NCBI RefSeq assembly: GCF_002159945.1
Contig: NZ_NFJQ01000001.1
Coordinates: 62,001-126,000, forward strand
Direction: 5' to 3'
Source of the DNA: Cloacibacillus sp. An23
Lineage (GTDB): Bacteria; Synergistota; Synergistia; Synergistales; Synergistaceae
DNA: 64,000 bases
In this document: in pieces, positions 16,637-27,604 of the stretch
Numbering within the stretch: position 1 is the stretch's first letter
Layout: each line of letters opens with the position of its first letter
Translations under genes and position numbers: made by a program
Notes under the pieces: model-generated
Seen by the model: the letters and a program-made list of their open reading frames with translations, nothing else
Told to the model about the DNA's origin: nothing
Databases searched by the model: none

Positions 16637-17371
16637 GTGAGCTATAGTTCTTGTATGAGAAACAGAAATCAGAAACTCATCGCAGAACGGATACGTGGGC
16701 TTCGTGGCGATAAAACGCAGAACGAGGTAGCCGAACTGCTGCATATCACACAGGCCTACCTAAGCGAAATAGAGAGAGGGAAAAAAGTTCCATCTAAGGC
16801 TCTGCTGTTTGAAATCGCAGAGAAATTCAACACAACCGTCAGTTATCTTATCGGAGAGACCAACACGGTCGTATTGCCTGAACTTTTGGACGGTGCAGGC
16901 AATTCAGCCCCGACAGCTGTCCCGACTCCTCGTGATGACGACGCAGAGTGCATATTGCTTGGAGTACTGGAATTTAACGATATACTTGAAGCATGCCGTG
17001 TAGGAACATTTGTCAAAAAAATGGGGGCGCACATATATGTCCCAATGACAGACATCGGCGAACGTTACAGCGAGTCAAATCTGCCGTTTGTGCTCAAACT
17101 CTCCGGTGGGAACAACAGGCTGTTCGGCTTTCCAGATGGCAGCAGAGCCGTTATAAATCCTGAGGATACACTGCACAATTTTGACATAGCGCTTGTATAT
17201 TACAATGGGGACTTGGCGCTGAAAAAAATTATGAATAAGGATGATGAAATAGAGTTGATTTCTTTCGATGGTTCTAAGATTTACGTGAGCGACGACGAAG
17301 TTCTCGACGGAGATTTCAAGATATTCGGCAAGCTGACGTCAGTAACGCTTACCCCAAATCACGGTTTCTAG
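16637..17371 (+). CDS. CI-like transcription regulator (XRE helix-turn-helix plus S24-type domain)
   Basis: A 244-residue protein with an N-terminal XRE helix-turn-helix (about 12-70: IAERIRGLRGDKTQNEVAELL, then QAYLSEIERGKKVPS) and a C-terminal domain from about 130 with the shape of a LexA/CI peptidase-dimerisation module, including FDIALVYYNGDLALKKI, where the last Lys is at the place of the catalytic Lys. The usual G-D/N-S-M segment with the nucleophile Ser is not kept (GGNNRLFGFPDGSRAVINP), so self-cleavage is doubtful. The start is unsure: GTG 16637 or ATG 16655, neither with a strong ribosome binding site. The gene is A+T-rich like the divergent surface protein gene, which it probably controls. 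A prophage remnant is possible but no other phage gene is near. Confidence 0.8.
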   Translation: MSYSSCMRNRNQKLIAERIRGLRGDKTQNEVAELLHITQAYLSEIERGKKVPSKALLFEIAEKFNTTVSYLIGETNTVVLPELLDGAGNSAPTAVPTPRDDDAECILLGVLEFNDILEACRVGTFVKKMGAHIYVPMTDIGERYSESNLPFVLKLSGGNNRLFGFPDGSRAVINPEDTLHNFDIALVYYNGDLALKKIMNKDDEIELISFDGSKIYVSDDEVLDGDFKIFGKLTSVTLTPNHGF

Positions 17372-17396
17372 TTGTTGCATGTGATATGAAACAAAC

Positions 17397-17440
17397 GCCG
17401 CGCAGTATCGTATGGCTGCGCGGCAGTTGTTATATTTCTT
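17397..17440. terminator. Bidirectional terminator between the CI-like gene and coaD
   Basis: GCCGCGCAG (17397-17405) pairs perfectly with CTGCGCGGC (17416-17424). On the plus strand it is followed by AGTTGTTATATTTCTTTC and on the minus strand by GTTTGTTTC, so it can end both converging genes. Confidence 0.75.
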
Positions 17441-17444
17441 TCTT

Positions 17445-17933
17445 CTACATCTCCCTCGGCGGTATCCTTTCCCTCAAACGGCGGTAGACACCGGGGGGGA
17501 CCATGTCGCGCACTGCTCCGCCGAACTGGAAGGCGGCTTTGATGCCGCGGCTCGACAGATAAGAATATTTCGCGTCGGTGGCGATGAAGAAGGTCTCTAT
17601 CTCGGGCGCGAGCTGGCGGTTCATCTGCGCGAGCTGGAATTCGTATTCGAAGTCGGAGAGGGCGCGCAGGCCTCGGATTATTATGCGGCTCTGCTGCTGG
17701 CGCATGAAGTCCACGAGCAGGCCGTTGAAGTATTTGACTTTGACGTTGGGAAGGTGGACGAGCGCCTCGCGCGCCATTATCTGGCGTTCCTCTTCGCTGA
17801 AGGTCGAGCGTTTTTCCGGGTTGACGAGCACCGCGACGATGAGTTCGTCGAAGAGCGCCGCCGCGCGCTCTGATATATAAATGTGGCCGTTCGTTATCGG
17901 GTCGAACGAGCCTGGGTAGACCGCTCTGATCAT
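17445..17933 (-). CDS. coaD: Phosphopantetheine adenylyltransferase
   Basis: Makes dephospho-CoA from 4'-phosphopantetheine and ATP, the next-to-last step of CoA synthesis. The 162 residues have the family length and the motifs YPGSFDPITNGHIYI (His18 in the HxGH-like site), RGLRALSDFEYEFQ and KYSYLSSRGIK. The start overlaps the end of rsmD by 4 bases (ATGA); rsmD-coaD pairing is very common. Confidence 0.97.
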   Translation of the reverse strand: MIRAVYPGSFDPITNGHIYISERAAALFDELIVAVLVNPEKRSTFSEEERQIMAREALVHLPNVKVKYFNGLLVDFMRQQQSRIIIRGLRALSDFEYEFQLAQMNRQLAPEIETFFIATDAKYSYLSSRGIKAAFQFGGAVRDMVPPGVYRRLRERIPPREM

Positions 17934-18424
17934 TCGTCTTTCCTCCTGGTGTAAAAGCTGAGCACAGTTCCGCCGTATTTCCTATCTTCGCGCTCCCATT
18001 TCTCCGCGTCGAGAGGCGCTGGCTCTTCCTCCTCGGAGCGCTCGAATATCCAGACGCCGCCCGCTGCGAGCAGGCTTTCGTTCGCCTCTATGAGCGCCGG
18101 GAGCTCTTCGCCCCAGCCGAGGTTGTAAGGCGGGTCGGCGAAGATTATGTCGAAGCTCTCGCCGCTCTTCGCGAGCTTCGGCACGACGCGGCGCACGTCC
18201 GCGCAGAGACATTTTACTCCGTCCGGGACGCTCTTAACAATGGCGGCGTGCCTCCTGCGGTCCGACTCGACGCAGACGACCGGCGACGCGCCCTTGACTC
18301 TCGCCGCCGCCGCTATGCGTCCGCTGCCCGAGAAAAGGTCGAGGAAGCCCTTCCCGTGTATGTTGCCGAGTATGTTGAAGAGCGCCAGCATGACTTTGCC
18401 GGACGTCGGCCTCATTTCTTTCAT
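17930..18424 (-). CDS. rsmD: 16S rRNA guanine-N2-methyltransferase RsmD, short N-terminus
   Basis: Methylates G966 of 16S rRNA during small-subunit assembly. The 164 residues show the Rossmann methyltransferase core: RPTSGKVMLALFNIL, DLFSGSGRIAAAA (SAM binding) and the catalytic DPPY in IIFADPPYNLGW. The start is ATG 18424 (MKEMRPTSG), with GGAGG 7 bases upstream; the open frame continues to 18535 but that part reads as noise. Usual RsmD proteins begin about 15-20 residues earlier with a strand ending RG--L--P, which is missing here. A -10-like TATACT is at 18455-18460. Confidence 0.92.
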   Translation of the reverse strand: MKEMRPTSGKVMLALFNILGNIHGKGFLDLFSGSGRIAAAARVKGASPVVCVESDRRRHAAIVKSVPDGVKCLCADVRRVVPKLAKSGESFDIIFADPPYNLGWGEELPALIEANESLLAAGGVWIFERSEEEEPAPLDAEKWEREDRKYGGTVLSFYTRRKDE

Positions 18425-18772
18425 AGTCATCCCTCCGCTGACGTTTATGTGAAAAGTATAACGGCGAAGGGCCGCGCTGTATATAGAGAAGGCTGCGGGA
18501 AGTTCGCGCGTCGCGGCGGCTCGAGGAAATTTCACGGAGTCTGCGAGCGGCCCCGGCGGTTTGGCGCTCTCGCCGCAGTTTCCGCAGCCGCGCGACGGCG
18601 GCGCTGTGCTTCGGCTCTTCCGGCTGGACGCGCCTGCGCGCCGCTCACCTTGCGCCGTGACGTTAACGCCGCGTGGACGGCGGACGATGCGCGCGGATGT
18701 GAAAAGAGAGCGCCGCTCCCCGGATTTCGGGAGAACGGCGCTTTCCTGCGGATTTTTCTTTTTTCGCGCGCG
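18425..18772. other. 348-base spacer without a supported gene
   Basis: Holds the probable rsmD promoter region at its left end and the trmB terminator at 18704-18741. The GC-rich middle (18480-18690) has open frames on several strands but none with a recognisable protein or ribosome binding site. Confidence 0.5.
18704..18741 (-). terminator. Terminator after trmB
   Basis: Minus-strand hairpin in which GCGCCG pairs with CGGCGC and CTCCC with GGGAG inside, followed by TCTCTTTT. It lies 31 bases after the trmB stop. Confidence 0.65.
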
Positions 18773-19708
18773 TCAGTTCTGCGCCTCGGCGAGCGCTTTG
18801 AGCAGCGCGGCGCGCATCGCGGGCGTGCGGTACGGGTGCCCCACGGAGTCGACCTTTATCGTGACGCCGCTGTGGTGCGGCAGGACTTTCAGATAGAAGT
18901 GCTGTTCGAAGCCCTCGTCGGCGGTTATCACGAGCAGCAGGCCGACGCCCTCTTCCGAGAGGAACGCCTCGCGGAACACCCAGTGGCCTTTGCCGCCGAC
19001 GCCCGCGCCTTCGGCTCCGCGTAGAGCGCCGAGCACTTCCTTCACGCTTTTTTTAGTATTCGCCTCGCACTCCATAGGCCATTCCTCCTCTGTCTCCGGC
19101 TTCTCCTCGAGCCGGCCTTCTTTGCGTATCACGAGCAGCCACGTGTCTTTGTCCATGGCCTTCCATTTTCTTTCGTATTTAGTGACGTAGGGGCGTTCCG
19201 GGTTTTTCACGACGGGCTCGGCGCGGAATGAAGCGCACGATGCGAAGACCTCCGCCGTCTCGTCCGCGTACCAGTCTACGTCGGTCGCGAGCTCGAAGCT
19301 CCCGCCCGGTTCGAGCAGATAATTTATGAGCCCCGCGAAGGCCGGCACAGTGACGCGGCGCTGCGCGTGGCGCGCCTTGGGCCACGGGCATGGGAAGTTC
19401 ATGTAGACCTTCTCCACGCTCTCAGGCGCGAAGCAATAACGCAGCAGGAAGCGCGCGTCGCCGTGCATTATGCGCACGTTCGTCAGCCCCGCGGCGAGCA
19501 CGCGGCGCGCGCCCTTCGCGGCGCACCACTGGGACACTTCGACGCCGACGACGAGTTTGTCGGGGTTGGAACGTCCGAGGAATTCGAGGAACTCGCCGTT
19601 GCCGAAGCCTATTTCGACGAGGACGCGGCCCGAGGGCGACAGTGCCGCCCAGTCGAGCGGCAGCCCGTCGTTCCGCGCGACGATCACTTCGTTAAGGTTC
19701 CACCACAT
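18773..19708 (-). CDS. trmB: tRNA guanine-N7-methyltransferase with C-terminal extension
   Basis: Forms 7-methylguanosine at position 46 of tRNA. The first 200 residues contain the family core: VEIGFGNGEFLEFLGRS (SAM binding, about 31-47), VGVEVS, YMNFPCPWPKARHAQRR (the P-PWPK-RH signature) and TDVDWYADE. The protein is 311 residues, about 90-110 longer than most TrmB; the extra part (about 205-311) begins after a charged linker (RLEEKPETEEEW) and ends VDSVGHPYRTPAMRAALLKALAE. Long C-terminal extensions are known for TrmB of some thermophiles such as Aquifex; its role here is unknown. The gene overlaps rsmA by 17 bases. Confidence 0.93.
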   Translation of the reverse strand: MWWNLNEVIVARNDGLPLDWAALSPSGRVLVEIGFGNGEFLEFLGRSNPDKLVVGVEVSQWCAAKGARRVLAAGLTNVRIMHGDARFLLRYCFAPESVEKVYMNFPCPWPKARHAQRRVTVPAFAGLINYLLEPGGSFELATDVDWYADETAEVFASCASFRAEPVVKNPERPYVTKYERKWKAMDKDTWLLVIRKEGRLEEKPETEEEWPMECEANTKKSVKEVLGALRGAEGAGVGGKGHWVFREAFLSEEGVGLLLVITADEGFEQHFYLKVLPHHSGVTIKVDSVGHPYRTPAMRAALLKALAEAQN

Positions 19709-20546
19709 TGCGGAGGCCTCCTTTGTCTTTTATCGCGAAGTCCGGCTCCTGCACGAGCTCGAACCATTTTTCAAGCGTCAGCTCCTCGGCGCGCGCCGTC
19801 GCGGAAAGGCCGCGCCGCTCCAGGATTTCGAGCGCGCGTTCGCGGTCTATCCCGGCGTAGCCAGCCGTCCAGTTGTTGACGAGAGTCTTGCGCCGCTGCG
19901 CGAATGAGCGCGCGAGCAGCGCGCGCCACGTGCGGTCGTTCGCGAGCTCGCGGTTCTTTTCTATCCTTATCTCAATGAGCGCGGAGTTCACGCGCGGCTG
20001 CGGACGGAAGGCCTGCGGCGGGACTTTGCGCAGAATTTCCGCGCCTCCCATCGCTTCGACCGTCACGCCGAGCGGCGAGCGCGCGCGGCTGCGCGCCGGG
20101 GAGGCGATGCGCTCCGCGGACTCTAGCTGCACCATCAGCAGCATGTAGCTCACGCCGGCGGGGATGAGGTTTTCAAGAAAAGTCCACAAAATCGGCGTCG
20201 TTATGTGATACGGGAGGTTCGCGACTATCTTCGTCGGGACTTCGGGAAGTTCAGCGCGGTAGTCGAAGCGCACCGCGTCGCCCCAGAAGAGCCGAAGCCG
20301 CCCGTCGTCCGCGGCGATGCGCTCGAGCCCGCCGCGAAGCCGCTCGTCCACCTCGACGGCGTAGAGAGCGCGCGGCTTCGCCGAGAGCAGGCCGCGCGTC
20401 AGTATGCCGCCGCCCGGGCCGATTTCGAGAATAACGTCGTCCGCCGCCGGCGCGGCGCGCTTTACCGTGTAGGCGACGACCGATTCGTCTATGAGAAAGT
20501 TCTGTCCAATGTCAGTGTTGTGTATGAAGCGTCCTTTTTCCGCCAT
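19692..20546 (-). CDS. rsmA: 16S rRNA adenine dimethyltransferase KsgA
   Basis: Dimethylates A1518 and A1519 of 16S rRNA. The 284 residues contain IGQNFLIDESVV at the N-terminus, the SAM-binding EIGPGGGILTRGL, the catalytic NLPYHITTPIL and the C-terminal helical domain (RKTLVNNW). Kasugamycin resistance on loss of the enzyme is known for the family. It is the first gene of an rsmA-trmB pair and is divergent from lepA across 147 bases. Confidence 0.96.
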   Translation of the reverse strand: MAEKGRFIHNTDIGQNFLIDESVVAYTVKRAAPAADDVILEIGPGGGILTRGLLSAKPRALYAVEVDERLRGGLERIAADDGRLRLFWGDAVRFDYRAELPEVPTKIVANLPYHITTPILWTFLENLIPAGVSYMLLMVQLESAERIASPARSRARSPLGVTVEAMGGAEILRKVPPQAFRPQPRVNSALIEIRIEKNRELANDRTWRALLARSFAQRRKTLVNNWTAGYAGIDRERALEILERRGLSATARAEELTLEKWFELVQEPDFAIKDKGGLRNVVEP

Positions 20547-20630
20547 TCGTCCAACGCCTTCGAGAGAAATTTTTTCGCCGCCGCGAGGCGCGCTCTTTTT
20601 ATTTTAGCATGAGGCGCGCGAAATTTATCA

Positions 20631-20660
20631 TTGCCGCAAGCTCGCCTTATCGGATAAAAT
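20631..20660 (+). promoter_or_regulatory. lepA promoter
   Basis: TTGCCG (20631-20636) and TAAAAT (20655-20660) are 18 bases apart, 34 bases before the lepA ATG. Confidence 0.5.
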
Positions 20661-20693
20661 ACACTGTGGATTTGCAGGGAGTGAAGGATTTTT

Positions 20694-22494
<1,801 letters not shown>

Positions 22495-22505
<11 letters not shown>

Positions 22506-23709
22506 ATTTAGTCAAACGGATAAAAACACGCAGAAAGCCGCCGCGCGAAATGACGGCGGCTTTTTTTCTGACGCGCGCGGAAGCGGCGCGGCGGGCCGAG
22601 CTTCGTGCCGTTCGCTCTACGTCCACGTGCCTTTCTGCGCGCGCAAGTGCAATTACTGCGCCTTCGAGAGCGCGCCGCCGCGCGAGGGGGACTTCGGGCT
22701 ATGGCTCTCGGCGCTTCGCCGCGAGATAGAACTGCGAAGCGCCGAGCTCGGAAAACTTTCGCTCGATACCTGCTACGTAGGCGGAGGCACTCCGACCGCG
22801 CTGCCGCCGTTGATATGGGACGAACTCATAGAAACTCTCGAAAAATCCTTCGATTTCGCGCCCGGCGCCGAAGTGACGGTCGAGGCGAACCCGAACTCGC
22901 TGCGCGCCGAACATCTGCTCGCCTGGCGCGAATGGCGTGTGACGCGCGTCAGCGTCGGCGTGCAGAGCTTCGACGGCGCGGAGCTTGAAATGATGGGTCG
23001 CCTGCACGGCCCGGCGCAGGCGCGCGACGCGCTCTCCGCGGCGCTCGCGGCGGGCTTTTCCGTCAGCGCCGACTTCATCTTCGGCCTGCCGCACCAGACG
23101 CTCGAAAACTGGGCGCGCACTCTGCGCGAGGCGGTGCGCATAGGCCTTTCACACATCTCGCTCTATCAGCTCTCGCTCGAAGAGGGGACGCCGTGGGAAA
23201 ATCTTCCGCGCGAGACTCTGCCCGACGGCTACGCTCAGTACCGCTGGGCGCAGTGGTATCTCCCGAAGCACGGCTACGAACAGTACGAGGTCGCGAATTT
23301 CGCACGCGCGGGCAAGGAGAGCCGCCACAACCTCAACTACTGGCGCGAGGGCGAATATCTCGGCCTCGGCCCCGGCGCGGCGAGCTACATAGACGGCGCG
23401 TGGACGAAAAATTTCGGGACGCTGCGCGAATACGCGGATGCGCTCGAAGAGGGCCTTCCGCCCGTGCGCGAGAGCGAGACCCTCGACACCGAGGCTCGCG
23501 GACGCGAGGCCGCGGTCCTCGCGCTGCGCACGGCGGAGGGCATAAAGCGCGCGGACTTCGCGCGGCGTTTCGGCGAAGCGGCGCTTTCGCGTATCGAACA
23601 TATAATGAACGGTTTCCCGAAAAATCTCTACGAATCCGACGGACGCGGAATCCGCCTCACGAAGAGCGGAATGCGCGTCGCGAACCTTATCTGGGAAGAG
23701 CTGGTGTAG
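22495..23709 (+). CDS. hemW: HemW-type radical SAM protein
   Basis: Heme chaperone or transferase of the radical SAM superfamily, formerly often called oxygen-independent coproporphyrinogen oxidase-like. The radical SAM cluster site is [10 protein letters not shown] (Cys48, 52, 55), followed by [30 protein letters not shown] and [14 protein letters not shown]. The 404-residue length fits. The N-terminus is about 38 residues longer than usual because no in-frame start lies nearer; the ATG at 22495 overlaps the lepA stop by 11 bases. This extra part encodes a perfect intrinsic-terminator hairpin (22534-22567), which is odd and noted separately. Confidence 0.92.
22534..22567 (+). terminator. Terminator-like hairpin inside the 5' end of hemW
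   Basis: AAAGCCGCCG (22534-22543) pairs perfectly with CGGCGGCTTT (22554-22563) around a 10-base loop, and the stem runs into seven T residues. It would end the lepA transcript, yet lies inside the only available hemW reading frame. Confidence 0.75.
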
Positions 23710-23832
23710 CGCGGCAAAACGCGGACCCAGCCGCCTGCGGCTGCGCCCGCACGAAATTCCGCCGCATCGTCCGCATTTTTAACATTTTCATATACAATAC
23801 GTAAAGAACATAAAATAAAGGGAGGAGTTCCC

Positions 23833-25266
23833 TTGGACGCAGAAATACAGAAAATAATGAGAAACATACCATCGATGGACAAGCTGCTCTCTCTGCCGTG
23901 GATCGCGGAGTACGAGGAGCGGCTCGGGCGCGAGACGGTGAAAGCCCTTCTTTCCGGGCTGCTTGCGGCGCAGCGGGCCAAGATAATCAAGGACCGCGAC
24001 ACGGCCTTCGACGCGAACACGGTCGCCGCCGACGCGAAGCGGCTGCTCGCGCGCCGCGCGCGGCACAGCCTGCGCAAGGTCGTCAACGCGACCGGAGTCG
24101 TGATACATACGAACCTCGGGCGCTCGCTGCTAGCGAAGGAGGCGGTCGAGGCGGTCAACGAGGTCGCCGGCGCCTACAACACCCTCGAGTATTCGCTCGA
24201 CGAGGGCGCGCGCGGACAGCGCAACGACCACGTTGAGTGGCTGCTCTGCCGCCTCACGGGCGCCGAGGCCGCGCTCGCCGTCAACAACAACGCCGCGGCC
24301 GTCGTGCTCGCTCTCTCCGCACTCGCCAAAGACAAAGAATCGATAGTGTCGCGCGGCGAACTTGTGGAAATCGGCGGCTCTTTCCGCATTCCGGACATAA
24401 TGGCGCTCTCCGGCACCAGAATGGTCGAGGTCGGCACGACGAACCGCACCCATCTGCGCGACTACGAAGCCGCGATAACCGAGGAATGCGCCATGCTGCT
24501 CAAGATACATCCGTCAAACTACCGCGTCACGGGCTTCCACTCCGCCGTTCCGCGCGAAGAGCTCGCGGAGCTCGCGCACGAACGCGGGCTGATATTCATG
24601 GAGGACCTCGGCAGCGGAATGCTCATCGACCTCTCGCGCGCGGGCCTTTCGAGCGAAAACGACCCGACAGTCGCGCAGTCGCTCAAAGCCGGCTGCGACA
24701 TAGTCACCTTCTCCGGCGACAAGCTGCTGGGCGGCCCGCAGATAGGCGGAATCGTCGGAAAGAAAGAACTTATAGCCAAGCTCAAGAAAAACCAGCTGCT
24801 GCGCGCGCTGCGCGTAGACAAAATGACGCTCTCGGCCTTCGAAGCCACGCTGCGCCTCTACCTGCGCGGAGCCTACGACCGCATCCCGACGATAGAGATG
24901 ATATTCAAGACAGAAGACGAGCTCCGCGCTTCGGCGCAGCGCTTCGCGCGCCGGCTCAGGGCGTTCTTCAAAAACACGCAGATACAGCGCGTATATATAG
25001 AGACAGTCCCCGTCGAAGACGCGGTGGGCGGAGGCTCCTTCCCGCAGGCGGTGCTCCGCGGATGGGCCGTGTCGCTGCGGCTGCCTGAAATGGGCAGCGC
25101 GGGCAAACTCGCCGAGCGCCTGCGCCTCTGCACGCGCCCCGTGATAACGGGAGCCGGGGACGACAGAGTGCTCTTCCACACGCGCACGCTGCGCCAGGGC
25201 GACGAAAAATGGATAATTGAGGCGTTAGCGGAGATACTTCCGCCCGCGCCCGAAAGGAAAATATAA
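23833..25266 (+). CDS. selA: L-seryl-tRNA(Sec) selenium transferase
   Basis: PLP enzyme that turns seryl-tRNA(Sec) into selenocysteinyl-tRNA(Sec) using selenophosphate. The 477 residues contain [18 protein letters not shown] (83-100), [29 protein letters not shown] and the PLP lysine Lys297 in [11 protein letters not shown]. The start is a TTG at 23833 with GGGAGGAG 7-8 bases upstream. selB begins at the base after its stop, so the two are one operon. It is required by the Sec-containing reductases at 37.7, 40.0 and 59.2 kb. selC and selD are not in the window. Confidence 0.97.
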   Translation: MDAEIQKIMRNIPSMDKLLSLPWIAEYEERLGRETVKALLSGLLAAQRAKIIKDRDTAFDANTVAADAKRLLARRARHSLRKVVNATGVVIHTNLGRSLLAKEAVEAVNEVAGAYNTLEYSLDEGARGQRNDHVEWLLCRLTGAEAALAVNNNAAAVVLALSALAKDKESIVSRGELVEIGGSFRIPDIMALSGTRMVEVGTTNRTHLRDYEAAITEECAMLLKIHPSNYRVTGFHSAVPREELAELAHERGLIFMEDLGSGMLIDLSRAGLSSENDPTVAQSLKAGCDIVTFSGDKLLGGPQIGGIVGKKELIAKLKKNQLLRALRVDKMTLSAFEATLRLYLRGAYDRIPTIEMIFKTEDELRASAQRFARRLRAFFKNTQIQRVYIETVPVEDAVGGGSFPQAVLRGWAVSLRLPEMGSAGKLAERLRLCTRPVITGAGDDRVLFHTRTLRQGDEKWIIEALAEILPPAPERKI

Positions 25267-27177
25267 ATGGCTTTCTCCGAATACCCGTTCGTAATAGGAA
25301 CGGCGGGACACATCGACCACGGAAAAACAACTTTAGTAAAGCGTCTGACCGGCGTGGACTGCGACCGCCTCTCAGAGGAAAAGAAGCGCGGCATGACGAT
25401 CGAGCTCGGCTTCGCCCCCTTCACGCTGCCATCGGGAAAGACGGTCAGCATAATCGACGTACCGGGACACGAGAAATTCATCCGCCAGATGGTCGCCGGC
25501 GCGGCGGGCATAGACGCGGTCATGCTCGTCATAGCGGCGGACGACGGCGTCATGCCGCAGACGCGCGAACACCTCGCCATACTCTCGCTGCTCGGCATCA
25601 AGGCGGGCCTTACCGTCATAAACAAAATAGACCTCGTTGACGAAGAGATGCTCGAAATGGCGATAGACGACGCGCGCACTCTGCTCGCCGGGACTTTCCT
25701 CGGGGACAAGCCCATAGTCCCAGTATCCGCCGTGACTGGCGCGGGCATCGAGGAGCTGAAAGCCGAGCTCCAGAAGATGACCGAAAGCTCTGAGAGAAAG
25801 AGCCGCAAGGGGGCCTTCTTCCTCCCAGTGGACCGCGCCTTCCACATCTCGGGCTTCGGCACCGTCGTCACTGGAACTACGATAAACGGCGAAGTCCACG
25901 AGGGAGACGAGGTTGAGATACTGCCCGAAGGACACGTCTCAAAAATACGCTCTCTCCAGGTACACGGAACCCCGGTAGAGACCGCAACGGCGGGACAGCG
26001 CACAGCCGCGAACCTCGCCGGAATTTCGCTCGAAGAGGTACGCCGCGGCGACGTCGTGGCGGCGAAGGACTGCTTCACTCCGTCGCAATGCCTCGACGCG
26101 CGCATAGAGCTTCTCAAGGACGCGGAGCCGATCAAGCACTGGCAGAGGCTCCGCCTGCACGTCGGCACGGCGGACACGCTCGCACGCATATCTCTGCTCG
26201 ACAAGGACGCCATACGCCCCGGCGAGACCGCCGCGGCGCAGCTCATAACGGAGGAACCGGTCGTCACGTCGATGAAAAGCTGCTTCATCCTGCGCACATA
26301 CAGCCCGCTCGTGACCGTGGCCGGCGGCAGGATAATTATGCCCGCCGGCGAACGCCCGAAGAGCCGCCGCGAAAAAGAGGCGCTGATAAAATTCCTCGAC
26401 ACCCTCGCCGCGGAGCCGCCGCTCAAGGACCGCGTACTGGCGCTAATAGATTACAAAGAGATAATACCGGCGGCCGACGCGGCGCGCATGAACGAAATAA
26501 CCGTAACAGAGATGATGCGCGCGATATCGTCCTGCGAGGCGAAAGGAGAGATAGGCATAGCGCGCGGCTCGGACACGACTCTCATCTCGGGCGCGAAGCT
26601 CGCGGAAATCACCGAGACCCTGCGCGCCGCGCTCGAAAAATTCCACAAGGAACACCCGGAGCGCAAAGGAATGCCGTCAGACGAATGCGCGAAAGCGATC
26701 TCATCCGGCGACGCTAAATTCGCGCGCGAACTGCTCGCCCTGCTCGCCAAGCGCGAGGCGATACGCTTCGAGGACGACAGAGCCGCGCTGCCGGACTTCG
26801 AGCCCTTCGACGAGGAACTATTCTCCTCCGAGGTCTCGGCACTCCGTGATTTCGCCGTCAAAAAAGGCTACTCGATGCCGACCCTCGAGGAGGCGCAGCA
26901 GTCCCTCGGATATTCGGCGGAGCAGATGAAACGCATAATATCCTATCTGCGCGAAAGAAAATCGCTGGCGCTCGTCACCGGAGGCTTCCTGCTCTTCCCT
27001 GAAATAGAAGAAGATTTCATGAAAAAACTCTCGGAAATAGACGGCGACATAACGCTCGCCGCAGTCCGCGACGCTACAGGAAGCAGCAGAAAATACGCGC
27101 TGCCGCTGCTCGAATATTTCGACAGCAAGGGAGTTACAAGAAGGGTCGGAGACAAGCGGATACTGATGAAAAAATAA
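25267..27177 (+). CDS. selB: Selenocysteine-specific elongation factor
   Basis: GTPase that carries Sec-tRNA to UGA codons marked by a SECIS hairpin. The 636 residues begin with [22 protein letters not shown] (G1) and MTIELGFA, then [12 protein letters not shown] (G3) and NKIDLVDE (G4); EF-Tu-like domains 2 and 3 follow, and the C-terminal third (about 370-636) consists of winged-helix repeats that bind SECIS RNA, ending [20 protein letters not shown]. It follows selA directly. Confidence 0.97.
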   Translation: MAFSEYPFVIGTAGHIDHGKTTLVKRLTGVDCDRLSEEKKRGMTIELGFAPFTLPSGKTVSIIDVPGHEKFIRQMVAGAAGIDAVMLVIAADDGVMPQTREHLAILSLLGIKAGLTVINKIDLVDEEMLEMAIDDARTLLAGTFLGDKPIVPVSAVTGAGIEELKAELQKMTESSERKSRKGAFFLPVDRAFHISGFGTVVTGTTINGEVHEGDEVEILPEGHVSKIRSLQVHGTPVETATAGQRTAANLAGISLEEVRRGDVVAAKDCFTPSQCLDARIELLKDAEPIKHWQRLRLHVGTADTLARISLLDKDAIRPGETAAAQLITEEPVVTSMKSCFILRTYSPLVTVAGGRIIMPAGERPKSRREKEALIKFLDTLAAEPPLKDRVLALIDYKEIIPAADAARMNEITVTEMMRAISSCEAKGEIGIARGSDTTLISGAKLAEITETLRAALEKFHKEHPERKGMPSDECAKAISSGDAKFARELLALLAKREAIRFEDDRAALPDFEPFDEELFSSEVSALRDFAVKKGYSMPTLEEAQQSLGYSAEQMKRIISYLRERKSLALVTGGFLLFPEIEEDFMKKLSEIDGDITLAAVRDATGSSRKYALPLLEYFDSKGVTRRVGDKRILMKK

Positions 27178-27223
27178 CAAGTTGAGCAGCATACCACAAA
27201 ACGACCTCTGGTTCATAAAAAGG

Positions 27224-27252
27224 TTGCACATTCATACATTTTGATGTACAAT
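27224..27252 (+). promoter_or_regulatory. veg promoter
   Basis: TTGCAC (27224-27229) and TACAAT (27247-27252) are exactly 17 bases apart, 30 bases before the veg start. Confidence 0.65.
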
Positions 27253-27281
27253 CACCGAAGGTCATTGTGGAGGTGTATAGT

Positions 27282-27527
27282 ATGCCAAATACGATAGAAT
27301 CAATACGCGAGAAAATAACTCTCCACAAAGGGTCAAGAGTCTCGTACCGTGCGGCGAACGGAAGGCGAAAGATAGAAGCGCGCTCCGGCGTGATACAGGA
27401 GACCTATCCGAGCCTGTTCACGGTATTCATAGAGTCTCAGCAAAGCACAGTATCCTTCAGTTACATCGATCTGCTCACCAAAGAGGTGGAGCTGCAGCTC
27501 GAACCCAGCGGAGAAAACCTTTTCTGA
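27282..27527 (+). CDS. veg: Veg family protein
   Basis: Small protein (81 residues) of the Veg family; Bacillus Veg has been reported to stimulate biofilm matrix gene expression, but the biochemical role is not settled. Visible features are GSRVSYRAANGRRKIEARSGVIQETYPSLFTV and the Sm-like strand VSFSYIDLLTKEVEL, both close to Bacillus Veg. The start is ATG 27282 with GGAGGTG upstream; an earlier in-frame start at 27267 lies within that site. The order veg-ispE-purR is the same as in Bacillus. A strong terminator follows. Confidence 0.92.
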   Translation: MPNTIESIREKITLHKGSRVSYRAANGRRKIEARSGVIQETYPSLFTVFIESQQSTVSFSYIDLLTKEVELQLEPSGENLF

Positions 27528-27547
27528 GCTTCTTTGCCCCAAACAAG

Positions 27548-27574
27548 GCCCCGGCTCAAGAGCCGGGGCTTTTT
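27548..27574 (+). terminator. Terminator after veg
   Basis: GCCCCGGCT (27548-27556) pairs perfectly with AGCCGGGGC (27561-27569), followed by TTTTT. Confidence 0.92.
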
Positions 27575-27604
27575 AATATATCCTTACGAAAGGCGGAGGC
27601 GCGC

